NCBI GenBank assembly: GCA_012656075.1 | Contig: JAAKBF010000138.1 | Location: forward strand, 1-64,000 | DNA: 64,000 bases | DNA from: Phytophthora hibernalis | Taxonomy: Eukaryota; Oomycota; Peronosporomycetes; Peronosporales; Peronosporaceae | Direction of reading: 5' to 3' | Shown here: positions 10,678 to 22,339 of the stretch, piece by piece | Layout of the letters: the number at the start of each line of letters is the position of its first letter | Numbering within the stretch: position 1 is the first letter of the stretch | The notes under the pieces: generated by a model | Seen by the model: only the letters and a program-made list of their open reading frames with translations | Told to the model about the DNA's origin: nothing | The model's database searches: none | Translations under genes and position numbers: made by a program

Positions 10678-12588
10678 ATGAGTCGCCTCTCGCTCTGGCT
10701 GGCACTGCTTTGCTGTGCGCATTGCAGTCACGTAGGGGGTTAGTGCAGGACAATGATGCGGTAACGGAGCAGGTGGCGCTGAATCACGTGCTGGAAGCTG
10801 AAATCGACGCGACCAGGCAGCAGCTGGAGCTGTACAGACGCAATCATGAGCTGCTCGGACGCACGATCCTGCAGCTTCAACGCCAAAACAATAAAAACGC
10901 GTCGAGCTCAGAGGATCCGGGGTCTGGATCTGCTGCAAATCAGCGCCATCGTCGACCTCGTGAGTCTCCGCAGCTTTTCAGCGACTGGTTCGAGCCCCAC
11001 GGAGCATTTTCACCGCCACGGAATTCGCTGACTCGGTTGATCTCGTTTCAGCCGAATACATCACCGGTGGGGAGACGACAGCAGACGACATCCCGACGTA
11101 AGACTAGCGTTGACGAGGAGCCACTGCTGCAGTTCCTGCTGGTCCTGGACCCACACTCAACTACCATGAGTCTGTTCCATCCCACTACGTTTGAGCTCAT
11201 GTGGCAGCACGCGCTGAATCTACGGCCGTTGTCAGGAAAAGAACACTTTCAGGTTACTGATATGTTCTTCGTGTCCGATCGCAGTGCACATCTGGCGCTA
11301 CTTTCGGCTTCGGGGAACTCGCATTTTTCAAGTTGAGACTTTGGCATGGACGTCGGATTGTTGCGGGTGACCCGCGACGCCTGAAGCCGCTGCAAGAAGT
11401 GGAGGACGATCAGCTACAGTGTGCAATGGGACAGGACAGCTTGAGCAAACGATATATATTGCGACCACCGTGGCTGCAGCAGTCCATGTCGGTCTTGACA
11501 ACGCCAGGCCCCGGTAGATATCTTCACGTTGACGTGGAGCACGTGTTCGGAGCTACGCTCAACCGTGACTGGCAGTACGACCACGGCAAAGTAGCAGTTG
11601 TGGTGCAGTATTACCGCGTCTTCGTAGTCGCGAGTGACACCTCAGGCGGATATTTGTCGATTTTCAACGGCGATAATGGAAGTTTTGTCAACGATATTCA
11701 CACGCAGATCAGCTCTCACGGCGGCGGGTTTGTGAATCTGGAGCCGACTCCACGTAGTCGAGGCCTGGTCGCATTAGTCACATCGAGCCGAGTGTTGTTC
11801 GTGGACGCAAGTGTGCCTCAGCTGGTCCCAGTAGTGTGTGAAGCGCCAGGTCGTCATATATTCACAAGCCTGGCAGCAGACCCCCTGCACCCCACTGTCT
11901 TGTATGTTGGAACTTCAACAGGCCGTGGGCTTGTGTATACGCTGCATAACCTCGGAGCCTGGAGACAGCACAACGAACGAGAAACACAAGGTCCGGTAAT
12001 GTGCACTTTGGTGGGTCAACTCTTACCGCGACAGCCACCATTTCCTGCTTTCAGTCACGAAGCACCGGCTGTTATAGAAACCATGCCGGGGTTTCTCCTT
12101 TTGGGTTCTGGTTCTCGTTTGGTGTTGTACAAATTATCTGGAAGTAGCGATGAGGTACATCCTACTTACCTTTCGGAACGCTCGTTGGTAGACCCAGTAG
12201 TTCAAGTGCTCCACCCATCTGCTCAACATCCACGAGTTCTTGCTGTAAGCGCCGCCAATGACATGGTAGTGCACACGACAGGGTTTGCTGTCCTCGTGGA
12301 GGTACCGCTAGCAATCAGTGATGCTACTGCAACTGTCCTGATCCAAAGGCTGAACATGTTCGAGTCTCGCCTTTCACCGACCGGCACCAACCTCGACTTG
12401 AGCTGGGTACGCGTGCCTGCGATGATGATATGCGCCCTGGCAGCGATGTTCTGGCAGCAAAGGGTCGCCTTGCCAATTCTGCAGGCGGACGAAGCGCCTT
12501 CAATGAAGCAGAGCTGGCAGGTCTGCTAAGCGGGCGAGGAGGGCGATTTCCGAACATGGGCTCCATGAACCAAGGTGGCATGCATTGA
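10678..12588 (+). CDS. Signal-peptide protein, probable beta-propeller-like ectodomain, unknown function
   Basis: The ATG at 10678 gives MSRLSLWLALLCCAHCSHV, a typical signal peptide. A G-run near 10735-10740 then breaks the frame. A heptad-like segment follows (LEAEIDATRQQLELYRRNHE), then a 500-residue region of short beta-rich repeats (VAVVVQYYRVFVVASD, GLVALVTSSRVLFVDAS, VLYVGTSTGRGLVYTL, GFLLLGSGSRLVLYKL) that resembles a WD/propeller fold. The C-terminus is in another frame from about 12430: it is Gly/Met-rich (GRFPNMGSMNQGGMH), stop at 12586-12588. Further frame breaks lie near 11320 and 12350-12430. Likely enters the secretory pathway. I see no RXLR or crinkler motif, so no case for an effector. 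Not recognised as a named family. Confidence 0.55.
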
Positions 12589-13234
12589 ACCGATGACAGG
12601 GTTGTCAAAAATGCGCCGAAATTGAAAATTCTCTGAAATTTATTTCAGGTGGTTCGATTGGAGGTGCGATTTTGAGAAAACAAATCTACCCTGCAAAATT
12701 TATGATCACTTAGAAGAAAAATGCACTTTACATTCGGTATTATTTGCAGAAGAACGTATCCTTTAGAACTTAATAAATTACCTACGTGTTATGTGTCGCC
12801 CACCTCAGCTAAGTGCGAGAATTTATTAGCCAATCAGCTTAAATGGATGTTGCACGAAGGTTTGCTCGTGGCCAGAGCAGGTAGTTGTACGTTAACCAAA
12901 TAAAGGGCGAGCACGGGAAGGTTCTCTGTGCTCTCGCAGCCAGTCAATTTACAGATCTAGACTACACCAGGTGGGCGCTACGTTGGAAAAGCGAGTATTC
13001 CCGTACTCTTGCGGCCACATCAGACGATGGTTATTTACACTCCCCGCGGTCAAAGTCGGTAGGCTCAGAATCAAAACTCTTCCCGGCATGGAAAAACGAC
13101 ACGAAACCTACGGCTTGACCGGCAATCCCGGACAGACAGGCACGGCGGTTGCCGCCACCCGAAGAGTGGCAAGGCGCCCGCCCGCCCGAGTTTGGTGACT
13201 CTTCAGATTATTTTAGTTTAGAGCTTTCGTCGAA
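12589..13234. other. Intergenic region without recognisable gene
   Basis: AT-rich to 12,780, then mixed sequence with GC-rich direct short repeats (cgcccgcccgcc near 13170). No domain in any frame. It lies between the last host gene and transposon-derived DNA, so it may hold one terminus of the next element; no terminal inverted repeat was found by eye. Confidence 0.35.
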
Positions 13235-16200
13235 ATGAGAGAGGACAGCTGCCCGCGAAGCAGTGCTGGAAGCGATAGCGCTGCGGACGTTCCACCCAAC
13301 GTTATCCTACCCAGAACAAAAAGAAGGGTCTCCTGTCGACGTGGTTGTCCTATCCTACTTTTACGTGGGCGCCCGAGTGCTTGACAGACACACGGAAGCC
13401 TTCTTGTGTTGTTGAGGGATGTTCGTGTACGCCTGCAGTGAAGGAGTACACAAGCCGCATGGTTCATGATATCGAGCACAAAACAGTTCTGTATTATGCA
13501 CGGTATACGTGCACAGGTGTGTCTAAGGCCAGATCGTTCTCTACAATAGATGACGAGTATATATATCCTCGTCGAAGATAACTCTCCTTGCGTTTCCCTA
13601 TTTACTGACCTACAAATCTGGTGTGTCTGTGGAAATGTTTGATCTTGTGTATGACAGCATGCTGACCACGAAAGGCATTGCAGGAGCAACACACAACGTC
13701 ACCCGGCGACGACAAATGCGGTTTTACCGCTTGTTAGCTCTAGCTTCAACGAGTACGGAGTTACGGCGAATAGAAAACCCCAGCTTCTCACCCCGCTCCT
13801 ACCAACACTCGAGCAGTTTATGGCAAGCAACGGGTGCATTGATGAAGAATCGCTACAAAGAGTGTGTCACGCTCAAACTGAAATATGCTCTAGGCTTCTG
13901 GAAGCCCAAATGACTCGCGCGAACTGCACGCGCGTAATTCGTATCGACCACTCTCAAAAGTTTTGCAGCAAGTTCAAGGTATTTGGTTCAAGCGGTGAGA
14001 AAGAGCAGTCGTCTAGCGTGCGAATGCTTCTTCTGGTTCAAAATGAGGTGGGCCAGATTGTATCGAGAGGTCTCACCCGTTCTGAAAACCACGACGAGTC
14101 TGCATCAATACTTCAGTCGGTGATCCCGAACCTAGATCTCGATTCCAGCCCACCACTTGTGTGTGTCTGCGATAATGCCAATCAAACGCGTGTAATGGTC
14201 GATAAAGTGTTTGGCGGCACAGTCCTTACGAAGCAGGATCCATTTCACGTCATTCAGAGATTAACCGAAAAGCTTTCAGAGCAAAGCCAGCGAAAAGCGC
14301 TGTCGAAACAGCTTTCTCGGGCGATGTATGACGTGGAAAATAAAATTCGCGCTCCTGACGCTATGGTGGAGAGGTTTTTATCTGTGCTGACCGAAATCCA
14401 GCGGTCAAGTGTTCGTGTCAGTTTTCCTGTATGGGAAAACTGCATTGCTGTGAACGTCAACCAAATTCGTGCTGGGGATCTGTTTGTTGAAGAAAATGAG
14501 TACTTGGAGAAAGGCAAGAAGATTCGCGTCGTTTCCACCAATCAACTAGAAGTTGTGCACTCTAAGCTACGGAAACTACTCGATCGAATTGTGTCAATTG
14601 AGGTTGGCATACGCATTCTCGATATCTTCCTCCTGCAGGTAAGCTACCGCTAGTAAGCGCTCGTCTGGTATTTCTCTCTGACCGCTTTTGTATTCGCAGC
14701 ACAATCTCAAGACGGGAGCGAAGTTCAAGCGTAACCCGTCGTTTGCTGAGTTTGACTTTGTTGCTCTGTGTAAGACTGCTGTGATTTGTCGTGGTGTTAT
14801 TCCAGATTCACCCCAGCTCGAATTTATTCACGAGCTGTTAGCAGTTAAAATCACTATAGCATTTTTGCATCAACGTCTTCGTCCTGGTGGAGATTCAGCG
14901 TTAAATCGCCCCTGGGAGCGAATATATGGCATGTTTAATGTGTCGACCGCCTCAGTGGAGGCATCAATGCTACGAAAACGAGCTGCGTCGTCAGACATCA
15001 GGCAATTGCTGACTTCAGTTCACGTCAACCGGAAGCTCGTCTCTCAGGAGGTGTTCGTACATCAACTTGGCTTGGAAGTGGAATACGAATCAACAGCTGA
15101 ATTTTCCTCCAACGAGTTTTCATTGCTAGAGCAGATCAGCAAGGAACAGCTAGCGTTGGACCAGCAAACGTACTGGTGGCGGGAATGCGAGGTTGTCACG
15201 ACAGTCCTGTATAATGCGTCAGTACGCCAGCTGGATAACCCAAGTCTAAAGCTGAGAAAGCGTTGCTTCCACACGATCGACAAATACCTAGCAACTATCG
15301 ACGCCAAGTTGAAGGCTGGCCCAACGCAGTCATCGGCTCCGAGTATTCTGCGTTTGAATAAGGACGAACATGGCAAACCAAACGACGATGTAAACTCTGA
15401 GGATGACGAGTGTCTTCAGAAGAAACTGTTCAACTTGCTTCGAGTGAAAAATGTGGTCAAGAAGCGAGCGCAAGTGTTTGCAACGTGTTTGATTTAGCTG
15501 GGTGTCTTTGTGCTTCAATATCACGGAAGACTAAGTCGTGGCTAATGCGTCGATGGACGGCGCTGTGCACCGCTGAAAATCGTATCGAACGAATGAAGAT
15601 AGTTCTGCGTGTCCCGCCCAAAATGCAGCAGAGAATTGGATCGGAGTATTGCGATACGAGTATCTCACAATGAAGCACATTTACAGTAATTGAACAGATC
15701 ACCGACGAGATAAACTCCTCAGCTGCATCGCCGATAGCAGGCACAGAGCCAGCACCTTCCACCCAAACCACTTGTCGTCCTGAATTTAGCTTACCAACCA
15801 ACAACAATTCTGTTGTGTCCGCTACTGCTGGTCTGCTGCACTCATCCGACGAATTAGATGGTGCACCGTCAGCACTAGCCAACAGACCAGCGACGGATGT
15901 ACTGGCTAACGGTGAATTTGAGGTGATTGACGAAGCGACACGGGAGCATTTGAGGCAGTTACAGCAGCAATACCCAGGTCCAAAGGCAAGTGGGCCAAAG
16001 TCTTGGAAGAGTACGCGATCGATTTTCCAGCCACCAAGCTAAGCGCCGAAAATCTTCGATGCTAAAAGAAACACGCAAAGTTCGTAAACAAACATCTCCG
16101 CTACCCAACACGCCAGTATATTTCAACAGTCAGATCGACACACTCCCAGAAATTGGCTTGGACGCTCGTGATATTGCAGAAGCGAAGAAGCGCCCAGCAT

Positions 16201-16331
16201 GTCAGAGCTTCCGCGACGCAAAACGCAGGTGCGGTGCGGACGGCAGGAATTTGAAGTGCCAGTACAAACAGCAACCAAAACACACGATGTCATCGTTCTT
16301 CAACATCTCGATAGAGAGCTCTGAAACCTAG
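13235..16331 (+). pseudogene. DDE-type transposase-like gene with Cys-rich N-terminus, degenerate
   Basis: From the ATG at 13235, a Cys-rich segment (CVVEGCSCTPAVKEY, YTCTG) precedes FPYLLTYKSG (about 13590-13620) and a core with IRIDHSQKFCSKFKVF (first acidic residue, about 13940) and LVCVCDNANQTRVMVD (second, about 14160). A 61-bp GT-AG intron sits at 14639-14699 with a CTGAC branch site. The second exon continues to about 15497 (RPWERIYGMFNVSTASVEAS). After further frame breaks, a Lys-rich tail (LRQLQQQYPGPKASGPKSWK near 15950-16010) runs to 16331. The DH-x-K core and zinc-binding N-terminus resemble large eukaryotic cut-and-paste transposases with a DHS/DHT motif, but I cannot name the superfamily. 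Breaks at about 13365, 13560, 13740, 15490 and 16000. Confidence 0.5.
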
Positions 16332-16442
16332 CAACCCAGCCAGCATATATGTTCTTCACATTCAACACAACAAACACTAGCATTAGTGCATTTACGCAGC
16401 ATGATAGGTAAAATAATCATACAGGAACCCCTGCCTTATTTG

Positions 16443-16750
16443 TCACCGCCGATGTTTCACAGCGATGAGGGTATAGGCACGACGAAGGGCCGCCTCCACT
16501 TCTCGAGCCAATGTCGGCGAGGTAAGTGCCAGCGGCGCTCTGTTGGGCGAGCGGTCCACCTCGCCGCCGCCATCCGAATTGTCCTTCTCGCTGTCCTTCC
16601 TCTTGGCTGTATGTGCGCGCTTCTTGTACACCACCTTGTTTCCGCTGTAGTCGACGTGGGTCTTGGTCTTCTCCTTCTCAGCGTGGCTGCAGCAGGTGGC
16701 TGCTCAAGCTCGGCGAAATGACTACTACAATGGGCTCCGATTGGCCGATT
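16443..16750 (-). CDS. Short basic ORF, C-terminal part of an unidentified gene
   Basis: In the minus frame, a continuous basic segment (THVDYSGNKVVYKKRAHTAK) runs to a stop at 16443. The upstream DNA (16735-16785) has two direct CCAAT-like repeats (ggccaat), suggesting a promoter reading leftwards. No in-frame ATG is visible, so the start or an exon is missing. No family recognised. Confidence 0.3.
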
Positions 16751-16799
16751 ATTAGGGCTCCTATTGGCCAATTATTCTCGGGGGCTCGGACGGACGCCG

Positions 16800-17688
16800 G
16801 TGCCAAACGGTGCCCGACGGTTGCAGGACAATCCCACGAATTCCGGTCAAGCCAATCCTACGAAGGAAAATCAGAGAGCGACAGTGAAGATGATCTAAAA
16901 GAAGTTGCGGCCACGCAGAGACGCCTTCCTGTCCCTGAAATCAAGTCAGTCAAAGAGGCGAGAGGGTGGCTCTCCAAACCCGAAAAGGAAAGAAAGGCAA
17001 CAGCTTCAGTTCGCATGTGCTTACTCTCCAAAACAAAATTTGCCCACGGTTGGTTTTTGACCTTGATTGACTATAAACGGGCCGTCAACTTCGACGAGGC
17101 AAAATAAATGCTGGTTGGTCTTCCGTTTTCACACCGGAAGGTCTACATTGTATCGCTGACCCTGTATCTTGTTCCGTTCGGGGCCAAGGAACCAGATACA
17201 ATCCCAAGCGTTCCATTTCGCGAAGGAGACATTCTTCATTGCAAGCACGTTACCGGGCTCAACATCGACGCGCAGAGTGGAATTCTCAAAGGCAATATCA
17301 GCGGGTTAAACAGCATCAGCTTGGGAAAAACGTCGGTTTGGACCTCCACGCGGAAAACACGACCGAGGTGTCACTCACTTTCACCGGCAAGACGGGAACT
17401 TCCATCACGCAGGAATTGAATCCCGAGAGTATCGGTCCGGCAGCCTGCGACGGACAAGACACCGTTTTCTACTGTTGCACCCGATATCACCAACGCTACC
17501 ATTGATAAGACGTCTTCGCTCACGCTGTCACTCACCGCAGCCGTTGTCGCGAAACCAGCCACAATTGAGAAGACGTCGTCGATCGCGCCACCACTCACCG
17601 CAGCCGTTGCCGATAAACCAGATGAGAAGGTATCCAAAAGTGCGACATTGGAAAAGAAGCAAGTGCGGAGCCAACAGACCGCCAAATA
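16800..17688 (+). other. Unassigned plus-strand ORFs ending in a repeated Ala/Thr-rich tail
   Basis: Three frames are used in turn: 16800-17107 (acidic, then KEARGWLSKPEKERK), 17108-17340 (MLVGLPFSHRKVYIVSLTLY) and 17340-17500 (beta-rich, LDLHAENTTEVSLTFTGKTG). The tail has two copies of a roughly 60-bp unit at about 17505-17630 (KTSS...LTAAVV/VA), then a Lys-rich end at 17688. Codons look used and frame changes resemble those of neighbouring genes, so this may be one broken gene. Function unknown. Confidence 0.25.
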
Positions 17689-17944
17689 AGGTCAACCAAA
17701 AGAAGCAGCGGCAGGCGTAGCATTCTCTTTCCTTATGATAGCAGCGAACAAGATAGACTGGCAGGATACCTTCCCTTTTATTTTTACGGCTAGTAATATA
17801 AGTGCAATTGCATTTACGTTTGGTTGCGCATTCCCTTTCGTTAAAATGACTGTAATTCTGAAGCGGCATTTCGCTATTGTTTAGGTAACAACAGACACAA
17901 CCGCGACCTTGAATTAAATCAACAGTTTGAGAATTAAGCATCTA

Positions 17945-18602
17945 TTATTTGTTGGTACTGCACTTTTCACACAAGCACCTGCCAATGGTGTAATCGCGGC
18001 CGTAATGGAAACTTATTTCTTCACCTGCCACGATGTCGCGGAGTGCAATGATCCCGATCCTATCTAATCCGGCCACACTCCATTCCTCGGCTTGACAATT
18101 CGGTGAGCAGCTGTGGTTGATGAATCGTGCTATGTTACCAAGACGGCCCGCGTCGATACACATATCATTTCCGTATTGTATTACGTACGTAATACCGCCC
18201 TCTTGCTCTCGGCGATCCTTTTCCTCGCCATCGATGATTTCACCGATATATTTTGCTACCAGGGATCCGATAGCGATTCCTTCTTGCGCGAATGCCCCCT
18301 GTTCCTTTTGAGCTTGGCGGGCGAGTCAGAACACCGCCCGTTAGTGCACGACGTTTATAGCCCGTACGTGGTTGATGAGCACTCAATTCGGTGTCTACGG
18401 TTGGAACAACGCGTATTGCACCGCTGTATACATCTGCACCTGGAAATGATGAACCAATCGGTATGGTTCATCGTTACGAAATTTTCCTTTATCTGCACAT
18501 AAGAAATTTGCTCGCGCGTCCGTTGCGTGTTTCCGTGCGTTTCGCACCCTGGCGCGAGTTCAATCGATTTAGACCAACATCATCAAGCGTTGTTTGTATC
18601 AT
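17945..18602 (-). pseudogene. AWS-SET-postSET histone-lysine methyltransferase-like gene
   Basis: The protein ends at 17945 with a complete SET core: GSLVAKYIGEIIDGEE, ITYVIQYGNDMCIDAG, RFINHSCSPNCQAEEW (cofactor motif NHSC), EEISFHYG (usual FDY here FHY) and post-SET GRCLCEKC. Upstream (18375-18445) lies an AWS-like Cys cluster, CRCIQRCNTRCSNR, preceded by SYVQIKENF, as in ASH1/NSD/SET2-type enzymes. The likely start is the ATG at 18602 (MIQTTLDDVGLNRLNSRQGA). Breaks: a TAA within the AWS segment near 18360 and frame changes near 18325 and 18520. At about 215 residues this is a minimal SET protein, sitting exactly where Gag homology stops, in the same orientation. Probably mobile-element-borne or a captured copy. 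Confidence 0.6.
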
Positions 18603-18649
18603 GCGTTTCCTTCCCGTGTGCTCCGCTCTTCGAGATTGGTCTGGCTTAC

Positions 18650-20314
18650 TGCGGCTTGTGCTCAGACGATCGCGTTGTTTCTTGCACTTTGCACCGATCA
18701 ATCGCTGATTGACCACCTTCTCGACTTTCGTAATATCGCTGATTCGTTGTGGGTACAACAGATCCATGATGTCGTCGTCCCCGCAATTAAGCAGGGAATA
18801 TTCGACGTGGTCAGCAGCGTCAGCTCCACTCTTCTCGTACTGGATGTGGGCGGTTCGCGCGTAGCCATTCAATCACAGCAAGAAGTCGCAGACATGATCA
18901 TTCTACCTGCGTCTCTTTGAGTAGTAGCGAGCTCGCGCCGACTGGTCGAATTGCGAACAGTAGTAGTCCAGGAAAGCCTCGCTGAGAAGATTCCACTTTC
19001 GCTGAGTCTTCTTGGGAAGCTGCCGGTGCCACCCCTTAGCAGTCTTGCCCAGACTCAGCGAGAATGGTTCACACCACTCATCTTGCCGTTTGCACGCACC
19101 CTTCATCTCGTAGATGAAGCGTTTGATCCATTGTAGCGCATCTTCTGACCGGTAGCGCTTCCCGTCAAAGGTCGTAATCTTCTCAAGCGGCGCGTGCGTC
19201 GTAATTTCCAAGACTTGTCCTCGGTCTCCCCATCGAAGCTGAGCTGACGGATCTGGTCATGTGGCGACTCATCGACATCGCGGTGCCCAGGGTAATCGTC
19301 TTCATCGCTGAGTTGATCATCACCTGCAGAAGCTGCAAGTGCTGCGACGTCCGATCGGATCAGGTGATGGAGCTCGGCGGCTTCTTCAGCAGTTATGAAC
19401 TTTGCCATCGGACGCCGAGCTGGCTGATCGCCGCCCATTTTCGGAGTTTGCATGTGCGAGTCGGCGAAATACGGTGTTCCATCAGTACTACGGAATACGC
19501 CACGCTTCGTCTCGGGTGTCTTCGGCAACGGAACATTCGCTGGGTCCTCACTCGACTCGGGGAAGACGTACGGCCCAGTGACGTACGGTTGTGGTGGAGC
19601 CGGCTTGGTCTCGTCGAGTTCTTCAGCTAGGCGAGCCTTGAGTAATTGTACCTTTGGTCCAGCTTTCATCCCGAACAAGTCTTTCAACTTGCGCTTCCAT
19701 CTCATCAGCTCGACTCCGACCGTGCGCACACTCCAAAATGTCAGCGCCGGTTTCGATGGTTTATGGCCGCACCGGTACCCCATCGCTCGGAGTAATATCA
19801 CTGTGTCTTCGACGAGTTGGTCCATCGTTTGGCTATTGATCGGTTGACCCAGTTCTTCGCTGAGTTGAGCCCACTTCGCTTGGCACGTGTACATTGGAGC
19901 GAACATGTTGATCCACCTACTGTTGGTCTTCATTTCTTCGACGAGTCGGGCCAGGACTCAGTTTGCCTTCGGTGTTTCGACATTCTTTGTTGACTTGGGA
20001 ACAAGCGGCGGTCGTTCACCCGGAGCCACGTCTTGTTCGCCGTCATCATCATTGCCGAGTTCCGCTGCGAGGTTCCACTCGACTGGGCGAGGAGCTCTCA
20101 TGCGGGTCACCTGCAGCGACAACTTGTCGACTTCTTCACGGAGATCGACGACTCTCTTCACGTCGTCATACTCCGTCCCTTCATCATCATCCTTCTCTTC
20201 TTCTTCTTCCTCCTCGCTTCCATGGCCTTCATTATCGTCGAAATCGTCAAACTCGACGGAGGGCGTCACCCGCGTCCGCGGCGGTAATGCTGGCTCTCGC
20301 CGAGTTCGACTCAT
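18650..20314 (-). CDS. Ty3/Gypsy Gag polyprotein (minus strand, 3' truncated)
   Basis: The ATG at 20314 (MSRTRREPALPPRTRVTPSV) begins an acidic N-terminal region with a Glu/Asp run, then VEEMKTNSRWINMFAPMYT. The capsid-like core follows (RWKRKLKDLFGMKAGPKVQ, then WIKRFIYEMKG and LLSEAFLDYYCSQFDQSARA) up to LLNCGDDDIMDLLYPQRISD. It matches the plus-strand Gag at 25,384-26,780 almost segment by segment. Homology ends near 18,660, where the SET gene starts; zinc knuckle, protease and pol are missing. Frame breaks near 19,965, 19,210 and 18,890. Confidence 0.75.
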
Positions 20315-20441
20315 CGAGCGGCGATCCTCCGGCCGTCGCCGGGCTTGCGTCGCTCAAATTTGGCGATCCCTTGACCATCTTCTCTGACTTGTTGCTCTTA
20401 ACTTGGTTGTACTCGGTACCTCCGAAAACAAAGCACCCCCT

Positions 20442-20462
20442 GAATCCCGGTTCGCGGCACCA
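20442..20462 (-). promoter_or_regulatory. Candidate tRNA primer binding site of the minus-strand Gypsy element
   Basis: Read on the minus strand it starts TGGTGCCGCGAACCGGGATT, i.e. TGG complementary to a tRNA CCA end, directly inside the LTR and 128 bp before the Gag ATG. The T-arm-like complement (GGTTCG) supports a tRNA primer; which tRNA is not determined. Confidence 0.5.
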
Positions 20463-20703
20463 GTTGTGGTGTTGTGATTCACAGAAAACGTCGTTAGTTC
20501 GGCTTCCACGCAACAGCACAACAATTCGCCGAGTCAGGTCGGCGATGTTGGGCTTGCGCAAGGTTCCTGTCGGTTCCATTTGCGGTTCACCCCAGCGGGG
20601 ATTCAGTGTTGAGTGTTGTTCTCACAAGCTCCAAACTCTCCATAGACTCACCTGAGCGGGGCAGTCTCCGTGCTAAACCCTGTGACCGCCACCAAAGGAT
20701 ACA
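20463..20703 (-). repeat. Short 5' LTR of the minus-strand Gypsy element
   Basis: About 240 bp between the primer site and the abrupt start of RT homology at 20,704. On the minus strand it begins TGTATCC. A related copy in the same orientation is recognisable at about 33,540-33,725 (shared cgccgag..aggtcggcg..gttggc and gtgctt/gtgctaa..cc segments). The right edge coincides with the point at which the RT gene is cut. Confidence 0.5.
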
Positions 20704-22160
20704 GCTCTTGGGCATCCCCGATTGTGATCGTGTTGAAGAAGAACGGCGTTGATATTCGCCTGTGCATCAATTACAAGATGGTGAATGCAATCACCACGAT
20801 GATGGAGTACGACATGCCGCTGGTCGACGATTTGTTAATGGACCTGGAGGCCTACTTGTGGTTCTGCTCCTTTGATGCAGCCAGCGGATTCTGGGCGATA
20901 ATGATGACGACGAGAGCTCGGAAAATCTCGGCCTTCGTTTGTGCACTCGGCCACTTTGAGTGGCTGCGTATGCCGTTTGACCTGAAGAACGCACCGATGA
21001 TACACCAACGAATGATCGATAACGCTCTATGGGTGTTCGTTCAGCCAAAGGGCGGTTGGAACCAGTTCTCTGAGTTGATGCGGTCGGCTGAATCGGCCGT
21101 TGAAGCCGCAAGAACAGGGGTGACCGATGGTTCTGCACGGCCGTCCGAGGTTTCGACAGCTTTTCCGACCAAGTTCGTGGCTGACCGCGAGTCGTCGGTG
21201 ACGCTCGACGCTGTGACTCAACTGGTGAATAGCCCTGTAGCGGATATGTTCTCCACAGGGGAAGCAGATGAATCCTCGTTGGTGCCAGTGTTCGATCGGC
21301 GGTCGTTCGTTGACGATATTTGTTTCGGCACCGAGACTTTTGACTCTTGTCTAGCCACCCTGGACCGACTGCTTCAACGGTTCGCTGAGTGTCGGATCAG
21401 TGTGAGTTTCACGAAGAGCATTTTCGTACAAGGCCGAGTGGACTTTCTGTCGTATGCAGTGTCGGGCGACGGCATTCGGGCCGATCCAAAGAAGTTGAAG
21501 ACAGTGACGGGCTGCCGTTCCTGTCCTCGAAGAAAGGAATGCAGTCATTCCTCGGTGCGTTGAACTATTACAGCCGATTCATCCAAGACTTTGCAGTCGA
21601 CGGGGCCGCCCTGTACCAACTTAAGGATGAGGATTTTACACCGGCAGGGAACTCACCCGCGGCTCACCAAAGCTTCGCTGTGCTACAACAGAAGGTTGCA
21701 GACGCGCCGATACTACGACAATTTGACCGAGCCAAAGAGGTGCATGTGACGCTATTTGCTAATAACTGGGATCTGAGTTCCACTCTGATGCAGTATCACG
21801 ATGACAAGTTACACACCGTGCGGTTCTGCGGCCGCGTACTGAAAGGCGCCGAGATGAATTACCACCCGGCCGAGGAGAAGGTGTTAACTTTGCTGCTACT
21901 GTTGAAAGTGTGCTACACTCAGCTGTTCGGACGAACTATCCACGTCTGCACTCGGTTCTCGACACTGGAGTGGGTACATAAGTCGAAGACATTGTTCCGT
22001 CCTACGCCCCACTTCGCAGTGATGTTGTCCCCGTGGCACCTGAAGGTCAACCGAGTCAAGGAACGCGATTGTGTTTTTGTCAGTTACTACAAGCTAGGCT
22101 TACCAGCTTTGTTGAACTCGAAGACTCGTTATTATCCAGCCCGTAGTGTCAGACGAAGAT
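20704..22160 (+). pseudogene. Gypsy reverse transcriptase and first RNase H, 5' truncated copy
   Basis: Starts mid-RT at SSWASPIVIVLKKNGVDIRL. Palm motifs are DAASGFWAI, MPFDLKNAPMIHQRMIDNAL and FVDDICFG. An insert of roughly 85 residues (about 21,030-21,300) separates the last two. After a frame break near 21,520 the thumb/connection (LNYYSRFIQDFAVDGAALYQ) and an RNase H-like domain follow (TLFANNWDLSST, EMNYHPAEEKVLTLL, VCTRFSTLEW), ending near 22,160. Nearly identical to 46,480-47,900. The RNase H lacks its catalytic Asp residues. The 5' part is cut by the LTR at 20,703. Downstream archaeal-type RNase H and integrase are deleted. Confidence 0.85.
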
Positions 22161-22339
22161 GACTACTGCATTAAAATTGTATATGTGTATATGACGTGAA
22201 CGAACACGAAGTGGACTTGGATTAAGTGGAACTACAAGAGCCTGAACAACACCCGTAATGACCTACGGAGCTCGGACAGCGTAAGATCAGCAAGCGGAAT
22301 GAACGACGAAGCACAGCAGCGCCAGACCGAGGTCTAGAC

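Noticed and set aside
10678..10800. RXLR-type effector
   Set aside because: A signal peptide is present but no RXLR/EER or LxLFLAK motif follows, and the protein is long and repeat-structured.
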